A stretch of DNA of 64,000 nt from Verrucomicrobiota bacterium (GTDB lineage: Bacteria; Verrucomicrobiota; Verrucomicrobiia; Limisphaerales; J093): the NCBI GenBank assembly GCA_027493615.1, contig JAOSKK010000001.1, forward strand, positions 425,629 to 489,628, in the 5' to 3' direction. The notes beneath the pieces are model-generated. The model did not search any database, was not told the DNA's origin, and was given only the letters and a program-made list of their open reading frames with translations. The translations under genes were made by a program, and so were the position numbers. How positions within the stretch are numbered: the stretch's first letter is position 1; each line of letters begins with the position of its first letter. Below are positions 49,263-59,583 of the stretch, piece after piece.

Positions 49263-49335
49263 CGTAGGCGCCGACGTGAGGAGGCGCCATCGGCCGAGGC
49301 CCGCGCCGCTTCGCCTCCTCCCGTCGGCGCCCACG
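49263..49335 (+). repeat. hairpin repeat, copy 3 (24-bp arms, 25-nt loop)
   Basis: Left arm 49263-49286 (CGTAGGCGCCGACGTGAGGA and following) and right arm 49312-49335 pair with two mismatches. The loop is again 25 nt. It occupies the 137-bp gap between gspK and bioD. Confidence 0.9.
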
Positions 49336-49361
49336 AACGGCCGGAGATCTGCGGACTAGCC

Positions 49362-50104
49362 ATGTTTCCGTCTTTGCAGGCTCCGGTTTTCATCACCGGC
49401 ACGGACACGGGTGTGGGCAAGACCGTCTTGACCGCCCTGTTGCTCGCGCGCTGGCGTGGCCGCGGTTGGGACGTGCGGGCAATCAAGCCCTTTGCCACGG
49501 GTGCACCCACCGACGCGCGGTTGCTTGCTCAACTCCAAGCCGGGTTGGTTCCCCTTGAGCGTCTGTGCCCGTTTCGGTTTCGGGAGCCACTGGCGCCGTT
49601 GGTGGCGGCCCGACGGGAGAGACGTTGGGTGGAGTTGCGCGAAGCCGTGGACGCGATCCAGCGTGCCCGGCCCGCGGGCCAGTCTGTGCTGGTGGAGGGT
49701 TGTGGTGGGCTGCTCACGCCGCTGGGTCCGGGTTACAGCCTCCGGGAACTGCTCCTTGCGATGGAGGGGCGGGCGGTCGTGGTGGCTCCCAATCGGTTGG
49801 GGGTGTTGAACCAGGTCCAGTTGGTGCTGGAGGTTCTCAACACCGCCCGTATTCCGACCGTCGCCGTGGTCTTGATGGGGGCGCGCCGGCCGCCACCTTC
49901 GGCCCCCAGCAACGTGCGCACCCTGCAGGAGCTGGCCGCCCCGGTGCCGGTGTTCGAGTTGCCCTGGCTGGGGCCGCGGGTGGACACGCCCGAACGGATA
50001 CGTCACCTGGCGGACGACCAACGGGCACGGCTGGATCGACTCGCGAGGCGGGTGCTGCCGGTGCTGCCAAAAAGGGCGCGCATTCGACAATTCCAGCAAA
50101 GTGA
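49362..50104 (+). CDS. bioD: dethiobiotin synthase
   Basis: MFPSLQAPVFITGTDTGVGK carries the P-loop GTDTGVGKT at residues 13-21; VRAIKPFATGAPTDARLLAQ is the diaminopelargonate site region; VLVEGCGGLLTPLGPGYSLR contains the conserved EGxGG motif, and NRLGVLNQVQLVLEVL the last nucleotide-binding segment. It forms the ureido ring of dethiobiotin from 7,8-diaminopelargonic acid, CO2 and ATP. As sequenced the frame runs on to 50300; a one-base change near 50075 (GCCAAAAAGGG) gives a normal 240-residue end GAHSTIPAK at 50104, which I prefer. No other bio gene is adjacent. A start upstream at 49215 would run through the hairpin repeat and is rejected. Confidence 0.85.
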
Positions 50105-50260
50105 GGGACGGGTGGCGTCGCTAAGCTGGCGGCGTGGCGGCGTCCGGGCCCATCTCCTTCCCGCGCCTCGAGGCCTGGCGGTGACGCCGGTCCGGCCCGG
50201 GGCTTGGAGGAGAGGGCCGCGGCAACGGGCGCCCACCGTGGTTTGTGAACACCGACTCCT

Positions 50261-52363
50261 ATGCTTGAGACACTGCTTTATCCTCGGACCGTGGCCGTGA
50301 TCGGGGCCTCGCGTAATCCGGAGAAGGTCGGGTACGCGTTCATGCACAACCTGACGCGCACCGGCTTCGAAGGAACGATTGTGCCGATCAACCTCGAGGC
50401 GCCGGACATCCTCGGGGTGAAGTGCTACAAGAGCCTCGAGGAGTTCGGTGGCAAGATCGACCTCAGTGTCATCGTGGTGGGCGGGAAGTACGTCAAGCAG
50501 TCGGTGCAGGATTCGATCCGGGCCGGCGCCAAGACGATCATCGTCATCACCGCCGGGTTCAAGGAGGTCGGGGCCAAGGGGGCGGAGGCAGAGCAGGAGT
50601 TGGTGGCGCTGTGCCGGGCGGCCGGGGTGCGGATGATGGGGCCCAACTGCCTGGGCGTCCTCAACACGCACCACAAGATGAACGCCACGTTCGCGCCGTC
50701 CGTCCCCCGGCCGGCCAGATCTCGGTGATCTCGCAGTCGGGTGCACTGTGTGTGGCGATCCTGGACTGGGCGGCGAGCCAGAAGCTCGGCCTCGGCAAGG
50801 TCATCAGCTTCGGCAACAAGGCCGATTTGAACGAGGTCGACTTCCTGCAGGCGCTGGCCGCCGACACCCAGACCAAGGTGATCGCGGGCTACCTGGAGAG
50901 CATCAAGGAAGGCGACAAGTTCCTGCGCGTGGCGCAGGAGGCCGCGTCCGTCAAGCCCGTCGTCATCCTCAAGGTCGGCATCACCTCCGCCGGCGCCAAG
51001 GCGGCATCCTCCCACACCGGGAGTCTGGCGGGGGCCGACATCGCGTACGGGGCGGCCTTCAAGCGGTCCGGAGTGATCCGCGCCGAGAACTTCGAGGCCC
51101 TCTTCGACTATGCGCTCGCCCTGGCGACGCAACCCCTGCCGGCCGGCGACCGCGTGGCCGTGATCACCAACGCCGGCGGCCCGGGCATCATGGCGGCGGA
51201 CGCCGCGGAGGGCATGGGGCTGCGGATGGTCAGCCCAAGCGAGGCGACCAAGGCCAAGCTGCGCGAGGTGTTGCCGCCAACCGCTGCGTTCGGCAACCCG
51301 GTGGACGTGATCGGCGACGCGGAGCCGGACCGCTACATCAAGGCCTTCGAGTTGCTGCAGCAGGACGAGAACGTCGACTCGATCATCGTCGTGGCGACCC
51401 CGCAGAACATGACCCGGCCGCTCGAGCTTGCCGAGAAGCTGGCGGCCGCGAACCTGGGCAAGAAGCCTCTGCTGACGGCGTTCATGGGCGGCGAGGAGGT
51501 GCTGGCGGGCAAGGCGCGTCTGATGGAGTTGGGCATTCCCAACTACCCGGCGCCCGACCGGGCAGTGGCGGCGCTCAAGGCGATGGTGGATTACGCGGCC
51601 TGGCGCCGGCGGCCACCGCGGATTGTGAGCCGTTACCCGGTGAACCGCCGGCGGGTCGACCGGGTGCTGCAATGGCACATCCGCAGCGGAACACAGCAGG
51701 TGGGTGAGGTCGAGGCCAAGGAGATCCTCAAGGCTTACGACTTCAACATCCTGGCCGGCAACCTGGCCACAAACGCGGACCAGGCGGTCGAGACCGCCAA
51801 CCGCATCGGGTATCCCGTGGTCCTGAAGATCAGTTCGCCGGAGATCGTGCACAAGTCAGACTTTGGCGGCGTCCGTATCAACCTGGCCAACAGCGAACAG
51901 GTGCGGGACGCCTTCGACCTGATGATGCTGCGGGTGCAGCGCCGTGCCCCGAATGCGTACATCCGGGGCGCGTACGTGGAGAAGATGGGCAACCGGGGGC
52001 GCGAGGTCATCCTGGGCATGACACGCGATCCGCAGTTCGGGCCGCTCCTCATGTTCGGGTTGGGCGGCATCTTCGTGGAGGTGATGAAGGACGTGACCTT
52101 CCACCTGGCGCCGATCACGGCCGAGGAGGCCATGCAAATGCTGAAGGGGACGCGCTCCTACGCCCTGCTCAAGGGCGCCCGCGGCCAGGCCCCGGTGGAC
52201 CTCAATGCCATCGCCAGCGCCCTCCAGCGCATCAGCCAGCTCGCCACCGACTATCCAGAAATCAAGGAACTCGACATCAACCCCTTCATCGTCGGGGGAA
52301 GTCGGCGCGGACGCCTATGTGGCCGACGCGCGCATGACCCTCGAGCTGCCCAGCACCCAGTAG
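50261..52363 (+). CDS. ADP-forming acyl-CoA (acetyl-CoA) synthetase, single-chain alpha-beta type (two frameshifts)
   Basis: Residues 1-140: CoA-binding Rossmann domain (YPRTVAVIGASRNPEKVGYA, AGVRMMGPNCLGVLNT). After a frame change near 50705 come the succinyl-CoA-ligase-like flavodoxin domains, starting ISVISQSGALCVAILDWA, with SSHTGSLAGADIAYGAAFKR holding the phospho-histidine, and DRVAVITNAGGPGIMAADAA. The C-terminal ATP-grasp domain runs from EVEAKEILKAYDFNI through GYPVVLKISSPEIVHKSDFG and LAPITAEEAMQML; a frame change near 52295 gives the end ARMTLELPSTQ at 52363. About 700 residues, the usual length. Interconverts acyl-CoA, ADP and phosphate with acid, CoA and ATP. Six nt before the next start, so co-transcribed with a CoA hydrolase/transferase. 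Confidence 0.88.
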
Positions 52364-52368
52364 CCGCC

Positions 52369-54247
52369 ATGAGCACCCACGCCCTCAGTTACGACCCCCG
52401 ACTGGCAGGCCAAGTACCAGTCGTCCCTGGCCACCCCGGAAGCCGCCGTCAAACGCATCCGGCCCGGGCAGCGCATCTTCATCGGCACCGGCTGCGCCGA
52501 ACCGCTCCGGCTCGTCACCGCCCTCACCCAGCGGGCCACGGAACTGCCCGACACCGAGATCGTGCACCTGCTGACCTTCGGCGAGGCCCCGTACGCCCAT
52601 AAGGAGATGACGCAGTTCTTCCGGGTGAACAGCTTCTTCATCGCCGAGAACGTTCGGGGCATCATCCAGGAAGGCATGGGGGACTACACCCCCATCCATC
52701 TCTCGGATATTCCGGGCCTGTTCAACTCCGGCCAGTTGCCGCTGGACGTCGCCCTCATCCAGGTCACCCCGCCCGACGCGCGCGGCATGTGCAGCCTCGG
52801 GGTGTCCGTGGACGTCGTAAAGAGCGCCACCGAGAATGCCGGCCTGGTCATCGCCCAGGTCAATCCGAACATGCCCCGCACGCTCGGGGATTCCTTCATT
52901 CACGTCTACGACATCGACGTGCTCGTGCCCGTCGACGATCCCCTCATCGAGGTGCCGTCGCTGCCGCTGACCGACGAGACCAAGCAGATTGGCGAGCACA
53001 TCGCGTCGCTGATCGACGACGGGGCGACCATCGAGGTGGGTATTGGCCGCATTCCACAGGCGCTCCTGGGCTTCCTCAAGGACAAGCGCGATCTGGGCAT
53101 CCACACCGAGATGATCTCGGACCGGATCATCGAGCTGGTCGAGGCGGGCGTGGTCACCGGGACCCGGAAGAGCGTCGACCGTGGCAAGATCGTCACGAGT
53201 TTCTGCCTGGGCACGCGGCGGTTGTACGACTTGATCGACAACAACCCGGTGTTCGCCTTCCACCCCACGGAGTACGTCAACAGCCCGTACGTGATCAGTC
53301 AGCAGGAGAAGATGGTGGCGGTGAACGTCGCCCTCGAGATCGATCTCACCGGCCAGGTCTGCGCCGATTCGTTGGGTTCGAAGTTCTTCTCGGGCGTGGG
53401 CGGGCAGGTCGACTTCAACCGCGGCGCGGCCAAGGCCCACGGGGGCAAGGCGATCATCGCGCTGCCCTCGACGGCGCGCGATGGGAAGGTCTCCCGCATC
53501 GTCACCCGGCTGAGCCCGGGAGCGGGCGTGGTCACCACCCGCGCCGGCTTGAACTACGTCGTGACCGAGTACGGCGTGGCGTATCTGCACGGCAAGAGCA
53601 TCCAGGAACGGGCGCTGGCGCTGATCTGCATTGCGCACCCGAATTACCGGGCCCAACTGCTGCGAGAGGCCATTGAGGCCAAGTACATCTCGGCCTCGAT
53701 GGCGGACATGGAAGGCAAGATCCTGGTGGGTCCCAAGGAACTGCGGACGACCTATCTGCTTGAGAACGGCACGCAGATCAACTTCCGCCCCATCCACCCC
53801 ACGGACGAGCCCCGGATGCGGGACCTGTTCTACGCACTCTCGCAGCAAACGATCTACTACCGCTTCATGAGCTTCACGAAGATCATCCCGCGGCGGCAGA
53901 TCCAGGACTTCGTGTACATCGATCACCGCAACGATGTGACCATCGTGGCGACCGTCCCCGAGGCGCACGGCGAGGACATCATCGCCGTGGGCAGCTACTA
54001 TCTCGATGCCAAGACGAACATGGCCGAGGTGGCCTTCGTCGTGCGCGACGACTGGCACAACCGCGGGATCGGGACCTTCCTGCTGCGCTACCTCATCCGC
54101 ATCGCGCGGCGGAACGGCATCCGCGGCTTCACCGCCGAGGTGTTGAACGACAACAAGCCGATGCAGGCCGTCTTCAACAAGAGCAACTGCAAGATCACGA
54201 CGAAGTTCACCGGCAACGTCGTCAGTTACCAGATGGCCTTCGAGTAG
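52369..54247 (+). CDS. acetyl-CoA hydrolase/transferase fused to a GNAT acetyltransferase domain (one frameshift)
   Basis: ATG 52369 (MSTHALSYDP); one C too many in GACCCCCGAC near 52390 shifts the frame, after which DWQAKYQSSLATPEAAVKRI continues. Residues 20-435 are a class I CoA-transferase/acetyl-CoA hydrolase: GQRIFIGTGCAEPLRLVTAL, VGIGRIPQALLGFL, HTEMISDRIIELVEAG, GVGGQVDFNRGAAKAHGGKA and NYVVTEYGVAYLHGKS. From about residue 465 a GNAT domain follows (FRPIHPTDEPRMRDLFYALS; acetyl-CoA loop RDDWHNRGIGTFLLRYLIRI). This two-domain architecture is known in other bacteria. With the upstream ADP-forming synthetase it suggests acyl-CoA turnover; the GNAT target may be protein lysines, which is inference. 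Confidence 0.88.
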
Positions 54248-54379
54248 GCGCTGCGGGACCAGGCCTACACCACGGGACGGCACGACCACCTCGACTACCG
54301 TCAGGCGCTCGACCCGCCCTTGTCGGCCGAAGATGCGGCGTGGGCCGAGGCGCTGTTGCGCGCGGCGGGTAAACGTTGA
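54248..54379 (+). pseudogene. C-terminal remnant, DUF4058-like
   Basis: Directly after the stop of the CoA transferase gene the same frame reads TGRHDHLDYRQALDPPLSAE followed by DAAWAEALLRAAGKR and a stop at 54377-54379. This resembles the C-terminal end of DUF4058 proteins (a tyrosine/aspartate-rich segment then PPLSxEDAAWxxxLL). Only about 43 codons remain and no start is available, so it is a relic. The rest of the gap to 54662 contains only a solo repeat copy. Confidence 0.5.
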
Positions 54380-54530
54380 ACCGCCGAGGCGTGAGGTGGA
54401 CCCCAAGTGTCGGACCACGGAAGCGCGAATTTCAGTTGGGTCTGCGGGGGTCGCTGCGCGGCTCGTGGTCTGGGAACCAACGCAACTCTATGCGCCCTGC
54501 GCCCGCCGGGTGGTGTGGACGCCGCGCCAG

Positions 54531-54566
54531 CGTGTGGAATGCGCGCGCTTCAGCGCCGCTTTTCGT
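54531..54566 (+). repeat. solo partial copy of the 122-bp repeat
   Basis: CGTGTGGAATGCGCGCGCTT then CAGCGCCGCTTTTCGT matches the left part of the unit repeated at 42980-43597. The right half is absent. Confidence 0.65.
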
Positions 54567-54662
54567 CCGCGCCGCTGGCCTGCCGGCCACGGTGGCTCTT
54601 GGCTGCCCAGCGATCCTGCCCGCCGGCTTGAGCCACGCGGGGAGACTGGTACTGTGACCGCG

Positions 54663-55718
54663 ATGTGGCGCATTTCTTGGGTGTTGCTCTCGGTGCTGGC
54701 TGCAGACGCTCTCCAGGCGGCGGAGCTTGTCTTTGACTTGGGCGCGACGCCGACCGCGGGTCCTCCGCCGGGCTGGCGTTCGGCGCTGGCCGGCGAGGGG
54801 TTGCCGGGCGATTGGCGCGTGGTGCTGGACCAGGCGCCGGAAGCCGTGGAGGTGCCCGCACCGGGCGCCGCGGCGGTGGCCCAGCGCACGGTGATCGCGC
54901 AGGTGTCGCCGGATCCGACCGACGAACGGTATCCCCTCCTTATCTATGAGGGAGAGCGTTTGGGGGATTTCCAGTTGCGTCTGCGATTCAAGACCGTGGC
55001 CGGCACCGTCGAGCGCATGGCCGGCGTGGCCTTTCGTTTGCAGGACGAAAAGAACTTCTACGTCGTGCGCGCCAGCTCGCTCGGGAACTCGTTCCGGTTC
55101 TACCGGGTGCAGAACGGGGTGCGGGACGCGCCGATCGGTCCCAGCCTCCCGATTCCCTCGGGGGTGTGGCATGAACTCGTGGTGACTGCGACGGGCAACC
55201 GTTTCCGGTTCGAGCTTAACGGGCAGGAACCGATCCCCGAGCTGACAGACAACACGTTCGCCGAGGGGCAGATCGCCCTCTGGACCAAGTCGGATTCCGT
55301 CAGCCATTTCGCGGATCTGCGGCTGACCTACACGCCGCGTGAACCGCTGGTGAAAGAGTTGGTGCGCGACGCCCTCGAACGTTATCCCCGTCTGGTGGAC
55401 TTGCGTGTCTATGCCACCAGTCGCCAACGGTCCGAGTTGCACGTCGTGGCGGCCAAGCACGCGGCAGACGTGGGGAAGCCCGGAGGGAGCACCGAGCAGG
55501 AGGTGCTGGCCCAGAATGTGCCCTTCGCGGGCAGGGGCCGGCAGAGCTACCTCGTCACCCTGCCGCTCCACGACGTCAACGGGGACCCGATTGCGGCCGT
55601 GCGCGTCGAGTTGGACACGTTCTTCGGCCAGACGGAGCAAAACGCCGTGGCGCGCGCCCAAGCCGTGGTGCGACGCATGGCACGCCGGGTGACGACGCTC
55701 GAGGAACTGACCCGCTAA
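54663..55718 (+). CDS. secreted LamG/DUF1080-like protein
   Basis: Intact 351 residues. MWRISWVLLSVLAADALQAA is the signal peptide; a GTG at 54654 is an alternative start. The middle carries a concanavalin-like jelly roll: GDFQLRLRFKTVAGTVERMA, GVAFRLQDEKNFYVVRASSL, NSFRFYRVQNGVRDAPIGPS, GVWHELVVTATGNRFRFELN and EGQIALWTKSDSVSHFADLR, typical of the DUF1080 (3-keto-disaccharide hydrolase-like) or LamG superfamily. The C-terminal 120 residues (KELVRDALERYPRLVDLRVY) form a separate unassigned alpha/beta region. Carbohydrate binding or cleavage is possible, but no catalytic residues can be asserted. Convergent with the gene at 55721-56672. Confidence 0.75.
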   Translation: MWRISWVLLSVLAADALQAAELVFDLGATPTAGPPPGWRSALAGEGLPGDWRVVLDQAPEAVEVPAPGAAAVAQRTVIAQVSPDPTDERYPLLIYEGERLGDFQLRLRFKTVAGTVERMAGVAFRLQDEKNFYVVRASSLGNSFRFYRVQNGVRDAPIGPSLPIPSGVWHELVVTATGNRFRFELNGQEPIPELTDNTFAEGQIALWTKSDSVSHFADLRLTYTPREPLVKELVRDALERYPRLVDLRVYATSRQRSELHVVAAKHAADVGKPGGSTEQEVLAQNVPFAGRGRQSYLVTLPLHDVNGDPIAAVRVELDTFFGQTEQNAVARAQAVVRRMARRVTTLEELTR

Positions 55719-55720
55719 GG

Positions 55721-56672
55721 TCAGGGGGCCTCGCTTGGCCTCCGGAGCGGCGGAGGGCGCAGGGAGGGCTGGAAGTTCCACGGGCGGCAGCGGGTCGGCG
55801 GTGTCGGACGGGGCGGACGATTCCAGGGTCTCCTCCGGCGGCGGCGGCGGGATGTCGTGGGCGGACTTGAGCCGGAAACCGCCCATCACTTTGATCTGGC
55901 CGCCCTGGCTGGAGCGCAAGCGGGGCCGGGAGTCGGTGATCTGATGCATCTGGCGGACGAGCACTTCGCCGTCGTACTGAATGACGTAGTAGGTGAACTG
56001 CCGGGCGCCGGTCTGGAAGAGCACGTGCAGCCGGCCGTCCCGGTCCACCTGGGCTTCCGGCCGGCCAAAGGAGATCACGTTGCCGAGGGAGAACACGCGG
56101 TGAACGCGGGTCTCGCTCTCGTCGGTGATCCGGAGATAGAGAGCCAGGCCCTTCCGGTTGTTGGTCTGGAGGAGGGCGTAGCGGCGGACGTCGAAGGGTT
56201 GACCAGCGGTCTTCGAGGGGATGCCGAAGTTCTGCGCCCAGAGTTCCACGCCCGCCATGATATGGAAGACAGCGGGAACGCTGCTAATGTCCACGTTCAA
56301 TTCGGGGATGCGCACGAGGGCCGTGACCTGATACCGTCCGGGCCGGCCCAGTTCGAAGCAGGGGGCCAGGTCCACGCGCCACTTGCCCCGGGCGGCGGAG
56401 GGCACCTCGAGCACCTCGCCCGAGGGCAGTTCCTGCAGTTTGCCGACGAAGTAGCCGTCGTTGGATTCCACCGCGAGGTCCAGCCATTCGGAGCCGGGTC
56501 CAAACCGGAGGAGGCGCCCCGAGAAGTTGGTGATGCGGACCTCGGCTACGCAGCGTTCCTGGGCGAGGTAATACTCCTGTTCCAGGGCGACCTCGACGGT
56601 GATCTGGGCGTGGGTCGCAGTGGCGGCGAGGGCGAGGCCGAGGGTGGCGGCGAGGCAAGGGAGGCGTTTCAC
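55721..56672 (-). CDS. exported protein of unknown function
   Basis: Best start is GTG at 56672 (KRLPCLAATLGLALAATATH after the initiator), giving a clean signal peptide cleaved before QITVEVALEQEYYLA. The mature 290 residues begin with an immunoglobulin-like region (CVAEVRITNFSGRLLRFGPG) and continue FDVRRYALLQTNNRKGLALY and RLHVLFQTGARQFTYYVIQY, ending in a Pro/Ala-rich tail. No stop occurs in this frame until far inside the opposite gene; a one-base miscount in the C-run near 55722 would end it at about 55721. Unassigned; probably periplasmic or surface. Confidence 0.65.
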
Positions 56673-56737
56673 GGCAGGGGAGGGTGGAGGGCGTGGGGCC
56701 GTCGCTCGCCGGTCAGGCGGGGAGCAGCCGAGGGGTG

Positions 56738-57460
56738 TTAGCGGCCGACGGCGAGACGGTCGGCCAGACGCGCGGGCAGGCCGGCGGCGATGATCTTGGC
56801 CTGGGTGGCAGGCATGTCGTAATCGAGCCGTCGCAATTCGATGGTCTGGCTGTCCAGATCGTAAAGGGCGTACGTCGCCTTCGGCACACCGTCCCGGGAC
56901 TGGCCCACGCTGCCCACGTTCACAAAGTACTTCTTGCCGGGCTCGACGCGGAACTTCGAGTAGCTGCCGCCCCGGACCAGGCTGTCGCGCACGAACGCGA
57001 CGGGCACGTGGGTGTGACCGAAGAAGCAGACCGAGGTGTTCTGGTAGGTGAAGCTGGCCGCGGCGGCGAGCTTGTCGAAAACGTAGCCCCAGCGTTGCGG
57101 AGCATCGAGGGTGGCGTGGACGATGGAGAAGCTCGTCACCAACCGCATGTACTTGAGATCGCGCAACCACTGGCGGTCCTCCGCCGTGAGCTGGTTGCGG
57201 GTCCACTGGACCGCCAGAGCGGCGGCCGGGTTGAAACCGTCCAGGTTGCCTTCCGAGGAGCAGTACTCGTCGTGATTGCCCTTTACGCAGGGCATCCCCA
57301 TTTCGCGGACGATGTCCAGGCACTCCTTCGGGTTGGCGTTGTAGCCGACGACGTCGCCGAGGCAGGCGTAATGGGTCACCTTCTCGTTCCTGGCATCGGC
57401 CAGCACGACCTGCAATGCCTCCAGATTGGCGTGGATATCGGCAATGATCGCGAACTTCAT
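56738..57460 (-). CDS. calcineurin-like metallophosphoesterase
   Basis: Intact 240 residues with all metal-binding motifs in order: DIHANLEAL (D-x-H near residue 8), GDVVGYNANP (GDxxG), GNHDEYCSS (GNHD near 62), the HATL segment and GHTHVPVAF (GHxH near 148). VGSVGQSRDGVPKATYALYD is the typical C-terminal region of YfcE/YvnB-like single-domain phosphodiesterases. Substrate is unknown (phosphoesters or cyclic nucleotides are possible). Its ATG overlaps the stop of the upstream acylphosphatase gene by 4 nt. Confidence 0.9.
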   Translation of the reverse strand: MKFAIIADIHANLEALQVVLADARNEKVTHYACLGDVVGYNANPKECLDIVREMGMPCVKGNHDEYCSSEGNLDGFNPAAALAVQWTRNQLTAEDRQWLRDLKYMRLVTSFSIVHATLDAPQRWGYVFDKLAAAASFTYQNTSVCFFGHTHVPVAFVRDSLVRGGSYSKFRVEPGKKYFVNVGSVGQSRDGVPKATYALYDLDSQTIELRRLDYDMPATQAKIIAAGLPARLADRLAVGR

Positions 57461-57752
57461 CGGTGCGCTGCTCTATCGCTGAGGATCTCGAAACCGCTCA
57501 GGTTGCCTTGGGCGTCGGACCAGGACACACTCTCGTGCCGGATGCACGGGGCGAGACCGGACTCGCGAACGGCATCGCGAAAAGCCTCCAGCTCGTCGCG
57601 GTCCCCTTCGGCGACCAATTCGACGCCCCCTCGGGCAGGTTTCGTACCCACCCGGTCACTTCGAAACCGCGGGCAACCTGCCGGGTGGTATAGCGAAAGC
57701 CCACGCCCTGAACGGTTCCCGAATAGAGCACCTGCATCCGGCGGCGGTTCAT
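57457..57752 (-). CDS. acyP: acylphosphatase (one frameshift)
   Basis: MNRRRMQVLYSGTVQGVGFR contains the anion-binding loop GTVQGVGFRY with its catalytic Arg, and FEVTGWVRNLPEG contains the catalytic Asn. A frame change near 57630 (CCCTCGGGCAGG region) restores GGVELVAEGDRDELEAFRDA and the ending NLSGFEILSDRAAHR at 57457. About 97 residues, the normal size. Hydrolyses acyl phosphates such as acetyl phosphate and carbamoyl phosphate. Coupled to the metallophosphoesterase by an ATGA overlap. Confidence 0.9.
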
Positions 57753-57890
57753 TCCTGGGCGGTCATCCAGGCCACCCTTCCCGGGGGTCGGCGGGTCGCG
57801 TCACCTGGTGAGCTCGCTTGTCGTTTCACGTCAGGATCAAGCCACAAGCGTGCCGGCACACGCAATGTTTTTGTGCCTTGCCTGGTGCGT

Positions 57891-58960
57891 TCACAGGCTC
57901 ACCTTGAACAGTTCGTTGCGCTTGAGTGACCACGCGAAGGCGGCCAGCAACCGCGGGATGAGCTCAAGGTCCCTCAGGTTCACCAACTCGACAGGCGAAT
58001 GCATGTAGCGGTTGGGCAGGCTCACCAGGCCGCTCGGAATCCCGCCGCGCGTCCAGAAAATGACGTCGGTGTCCGTGCCGCTGGTGGAGGACATGGCCTC
58101 GTGCTGGAGGGGATGTCGGCCTTGGCGGCCACCGCCTCGAGCCGGGCCACGACTTCGGGATGGTTGCAGCCGCCGTGGGTGAGGGTGGGCCCTTTGCCGA
58201 GCCGGATGTCGCCGTGCATCGCCTGACTGACCGTCGGGTAGTCCGTGGCGTGGGTGACGTCCACGACCAGCGCGACGTCCGGTTTCAACGAATAGGCGAT
58301 CTGCCGGGCGCCCAGCAGACCGACCTCCTCCTGGATGTTCGACACGGCGCAGACCTCGGCTGCGAGCTTGCGGTTACCTCCATGGAGCAGGCGCAAGGCC
58401 TCCGCGACGGCGAACGTACCCACCCGGTTATCGAAGGCGCGCGCCACCGCCACGTCCCCGTCCAGCAAGTCAAACTCGTCCGTCAGGGTGACTGGATCCC
58501 CGACCCGCACCCGTTTCTCGGCGGCCCGGCGACTGCCGGCGCCGATATCGATGAACAGATCGCTGATCTCCGGCAGCTTGCGGTCCTTCTCGGCCCGCGT
58601 CAGGTGCGGTGCGACGTTGCCAATCACGCCCTTCACGGGGCCGTTCCGGGTGTGGATGACCACCCGTTGCGCCTTGGCGACGATCGGATCCATGCCGCCG
58701 AGCTTGCGCACGTAGAGGAAACCGTCCTTGTCCACGTAATTCACCGTCAGGGCGATCTCGTCGGCGTGCGCGGCCAGCATCAGCCGGGGGGAACCGCCTT
58801 TGTTCAGGACGGCCACGCAGTTGCCGTAGGCGTCCGAAAACGTCTCGTCGGCGTAAGTGCGGACGTACTCGAGCCACACGCGTTGGCCCCGGGTCTCGGC
58901 GCCGGACGGGCTCGGGGTGTTGACGAGCGTCTTGAGGAATTCGAGCGACTTGTCGCGCAT
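57891..58960 (-). CDS. M42-family metallopeptidase (one frameshift)
   Basis: MRDKSLEFLKTLVNTPSPSG is the family N-terminus. Metal ligands are visible: AHADEIALTV (first His), ARAFDNRVG (bridging Asp), NIQEEVGLLGAR (catalytic Glu and ligand Glu), VVDVTHATD (Asp), and after a frame change near 58110 the final His in HEAMSSTSGTDTDVIF. The tail SGLVSLPNRYMHSPVELVNL completes the fold. About 355 residues, as in TET aminopeptidases and FrvX, which form self-compartmentalised dodecamers and degrade peptides. Zinc or cobalt dependence is known for the family. Confidence 0.9.
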
Positions 58961-59087
58961 GGGTGGAGTGTGGAGGCTGGGCGGGGAAGGAAAGCCGCAA
59001 CGCGGGGAAGCTTGAAATGCCCCGGTGCAGTCCAGACTGATCTTCCCCCTCGGCGCAGGTCTCCCCGAGCGCCCGGTCCAGCGCAAG

Positions 59088-59583
59088 TCATTGCTTTGGC
59101 CGACCCTTACGCGGGTTCCGCAACCGGCGAACGTTGGGTTTGAGTAGAGACAACATCGGCGCGGGCAGTTTGGGCAACACCGCCAGTACCTCGCTCTGCG
59201 CCGCCACATAGCGCTCGGGCAGCCGCCACAAGCCCAGACCCGCTTCGCCCAAGCGCACCAACCGCACCCCCTTGAGCCGGTCCACCGCATCCGGTACCGT
59301 CAGCCCCAGGGGCGCCACCCGACGATCCAGTTCCCGCGCCAGCTTCAACGCCAGCAGGCTCACCAAGGCGTGTCCCCATGTCCGATCCGCTTTGCGCAAG
59401 AACACCGGCCGGATCTTGAGCAGGCCCGTCTTCAAGGTCCGAAAATCCCGCTCCACGGCCGTCAAGCTCACGTACCGGTCATGCACCTGCTGCGTCGTCG
59501 CCGCGCGGGCCTCCGCCTCCTCCTGCCACACCAGTTGCCGCCCCTCCAGCGCCACGCTCACCCACCCGTTCAGCCGATACTTG
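59088..59583 (-). pseudogene. C-terminal remnant of an IS4/IS1634-type transposase
   Basis: From about 59583 the minus strand reads KYRLNGWVSVALEGRQLVWQ, then DRYVSLTAVERDFRTLKTGL, with the last acidic residue context (VERDFRTLK) of the DDE catalytic domain, followed by RTWGHALVSLLALKLARELD. That is the end of an IS1634-like transposase; its N-terminal two thirds, including the other catalytic acids, are missing. The coding remnant abuts a truncated sigma factor at 59575-59590. No terminal inverted repeats could be made out in 58961-59087. Confidence 0.75.

Noticed and set aside
54432..57323. 963-codon minus-strand frame spanning several genes
   Set aside because: Only its central part (55721-56672) has a signal peptide and protein-like composition; the ends are antisense or out-of-frame readings of the LamG-like and phosphoesterase genes.
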